In this document: one piece after another, positions 62,295 through 64,000 of the stretch
Layout: every line of letters begins with the position of its first letter
Numbering within the stretch: the first letter of the stretch is position 1
Origin: Anarhynchus alexandrinus
Lineage: Eukaryota; Chordata; Aves; Charadriiformes; Charadriidae
Direction of reading: 5' to 3'
Assembly: GCA_008711295.1 (NCBI GenBank)
Contig: VUYV01000101.1
Coordinates: 2,435,383-2,499,382 of the forward strand
Length of the DNA stretch: 64,000 bases
Made by a program: the position numbers and the translations under genes
Notes under the pieces: generated by a model
Database searches by the model: none
What the model saw: the letters and a program-made list of their open reading frames with translations, nothing else
Told to the model about the DNA's origin: nothing

Positions 62295-64000
62295 TGAAGT
62301 ATTGTAGGCGACTCAGTTCTGAGGGGGACAGAGGGTCCAATATGTAGGGCAGACCCCACTCTTAGGGAAGTCTGCTGCCTCCCTGGGGCCCGGGTTAGGG
62401 ACATCATGAAGAAACTCCCTGGCCTAGTGCGGCCCTCGGATTATGCTTCTGTTCCATTTGGGGGGCGATGAAAGTGCAAATCAGAGAGCAAGGATGATTA
62501 AAAGAGATATCAGGGCCTTGGGACAGCTAGTAAGAGAATCCGGAGCACAGGTTATTTTTTCTTCCCTACTTCCAGCTGGGGGCAATGATGTTGAAAGAAA
62601 CAGACCAGCTCAGTCTGTCAATATGTGGCTCCATGGCTGGTGTCACCACCACAATTTTGGGGTTTTTTGGCAATGGAATGGCCTATACGGCACCAGGCCT
62701 GCTGGCAACAGATGGGGTTTGCCTCACCCAAAAGGGGAGAAGGGTCTTTGCCCAAGAGTTAGTGGGGCTCATTGACAGGGCTTTAAACTAGACTCTACGG
62801 GGTAAGGGTGTATTACCAGGCTTGCCTGTGACAAGCCAAGGGACTATGCACCAAGGATAGAGGAACGGTGTGCTAGTGAGGGCTTCTGCCGTTTGCTCCG
62901 AGATGTGCTGGCTACACTGCAGCACACTCAAAGTCTTACGTAGATGAGCCAGGAGCTTCTGGGGTAACAGGAGCCAATGGGGAGGCACTGTTAATACACC
63001 GCAAAGGAATGCCATCTGGAGAGCAGTGCAAATGAATTGCAACCGCTCCAGCCAAGTCAGCCTCAATGAGGACACAGATGAAGTGCCTCTATGCAAATGC
63101 ATGGAGCACGGGGAACAAACAGGAGGAGCTAGAGATGCGTGCATGCCTCCAAGGCTACGATCTCATTGGCATCATGGAAATGTGGTGGGTTGGCTCCTAT
63201 GACTGGAATGTTGGCGCGGAAGGTTACAGGCTCTTCAGGAGAGACAGGCAGGGGAAACAAGGAGGCGGTATTGCCCTATCCGTCAATGACCAGCTGGAGT
63301 GCATGGAGCTTGGCCTAGGGCTGGATGAAGAGCTGACTGAGAGCTTATGGGTCAGGATTAAAGGGAAATAAGGAGCAAGGGACACTACAGTGGGGGTCTG
63401 CTACAGACCACCTGACCAGGAAGACTGAGTGGATAAGGCCCTCTATAGACAGATAGGGGTGGCATCGCGTTCACAGGCCCTGGTCTTCATGGGTGACTTC
63501 AACCACCCCAACATCTGTTGGAAGGATAACACAGCAGGGCATAGGCAATCCAGGACATTCTTGGATTGTATTGGCAACAACTTCCTTCTCCAAGTGGCAG
63601 AGGAGCCAACGAGGAGAGGAGCTTTGCTGGACCTTGTCCTTACCAACAAGGAGGGGCTGGTGGGCAATGTAAACTCAAGGGTAGCCTGGGCTGCAGTGAC
63701 CATGAAATGATGGAGTTCAAGATCCTCAAGGCAGCAAGGAGGGTGTGCAGCAAGCTGACCACCCTGGGCTCTAGGAGAGCTGACTTTGGCCTCTTGAAGA
63801 ATCTGCTTGGTGTGGTGTCATGGGATGAAGTGCTGGAGGGAAGAAGGGCCCAAAAAAAGCTGGTTAATTTTCAAGGATCACCTCCTCCAAGCTCAGGAGT
63901 GATGCACCCCTACAAAGAAGGTGGCAGGCAGAAAAGCCAGGAGGCCTGCATGGATGAACAAGGAGCTCCTGGACATGCTCAAAAGTAAAAAGGAGGCCTA
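62295..64000 (+). mobile_element. CR1 LINE, 5'-proximal part: ORF1 esterase and ORF2 endonuclease remnants; continues past window
   Basis: ORF1 remnant: GDSVLRGTEGPICRADPTLR around 62307-62366 (GDS esterase block; Ser codon 62313-62315), a stop at 62469-62471, then in another frame IKRDIRALGQLVRESGAQVI, and in a third frame LLATDGVCLTQKGRRVFAQE. ORF2 begins at 63066 near MKCLYANAWSTGNKQEELEM. It keeps the apurinic-type endonuclease blocks MEMWW (catalytic Glu codon 63177-63179), [27 protein letters not shown] and, after a frame change, [11 protein letters not shown]. Two in-frame stops (63369-63371, 63426-63428) and at least one indel show it is dead. The RT part would lie beyond the right edge. 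It enters the element inside ORF1, so the copy is 5'-truncated. Confidence 0.94.

Overview
The window is vertebrate, almost certainly avian, nuclear DNA. It is AT-rich and nearly all non-coding. It holds several CR1 LINE copies of different ages, a solo LTR of the avian ERV-L type, and the last three recognisable coding exons of one gene on the + strand. Only three bases are ambiguous (6163, 18764, 43697), so this is assembled genome sequence.

The gene is GABRG3, the gamma-3 subunit of the GABA-A receptor. Exon A (32969-33121) encodes M1 and the start of M2. Exon B (41118-41314) encodes the rest of M2, M3 and the start of the intracellular loop. Exon C (46367-46645) encodes the rest of the loop, M4 and the stop codon. 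Splice sites and reading phases fit at every junction (phase 1, then phase 0). The 3' UTR probably runs to a poly(A) signal at 47340. I found no upstream exon, so 1-32968 is read as one large intron or part of one. A 30-nt, phase-preserving microexon candidate lies in the exon B-C intron (42849-42878), where gamma subunits are known to vary by splicing.

Repeats by position: CR1 3' tail (7464); a pair of 117-bp inverted arms (9703-9819 and 12159-12275) with a 721-bp solo LTR (10535-11255, target-site duplication GCAGC) between them; a 1.16-kb antisense CR1 with reverse transcriptase remnants (18352-19508); a CR1 with a (TATTC)11 tail (21428-21942) next to a much older amniote-type CR1 (about 22160-23495); CR1 tails at 35640 and 48650; a diverged CR1 at about 57850-58405; and the 5' half of a CR1 with ORF1 esterase and ORF2 endonuclease remnants, running off the right edge (about 62300-64000).

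From about 47.4 to 62.3 kb the DNA is intergenic by my reading, with no exon I could recognise. A minus-strand cluster of broken, protein-like open segments at 4.4-5.4 kb may be an old pseudogene of unknown parent. No CRISPR, tRNA or rRNA gene was seen.
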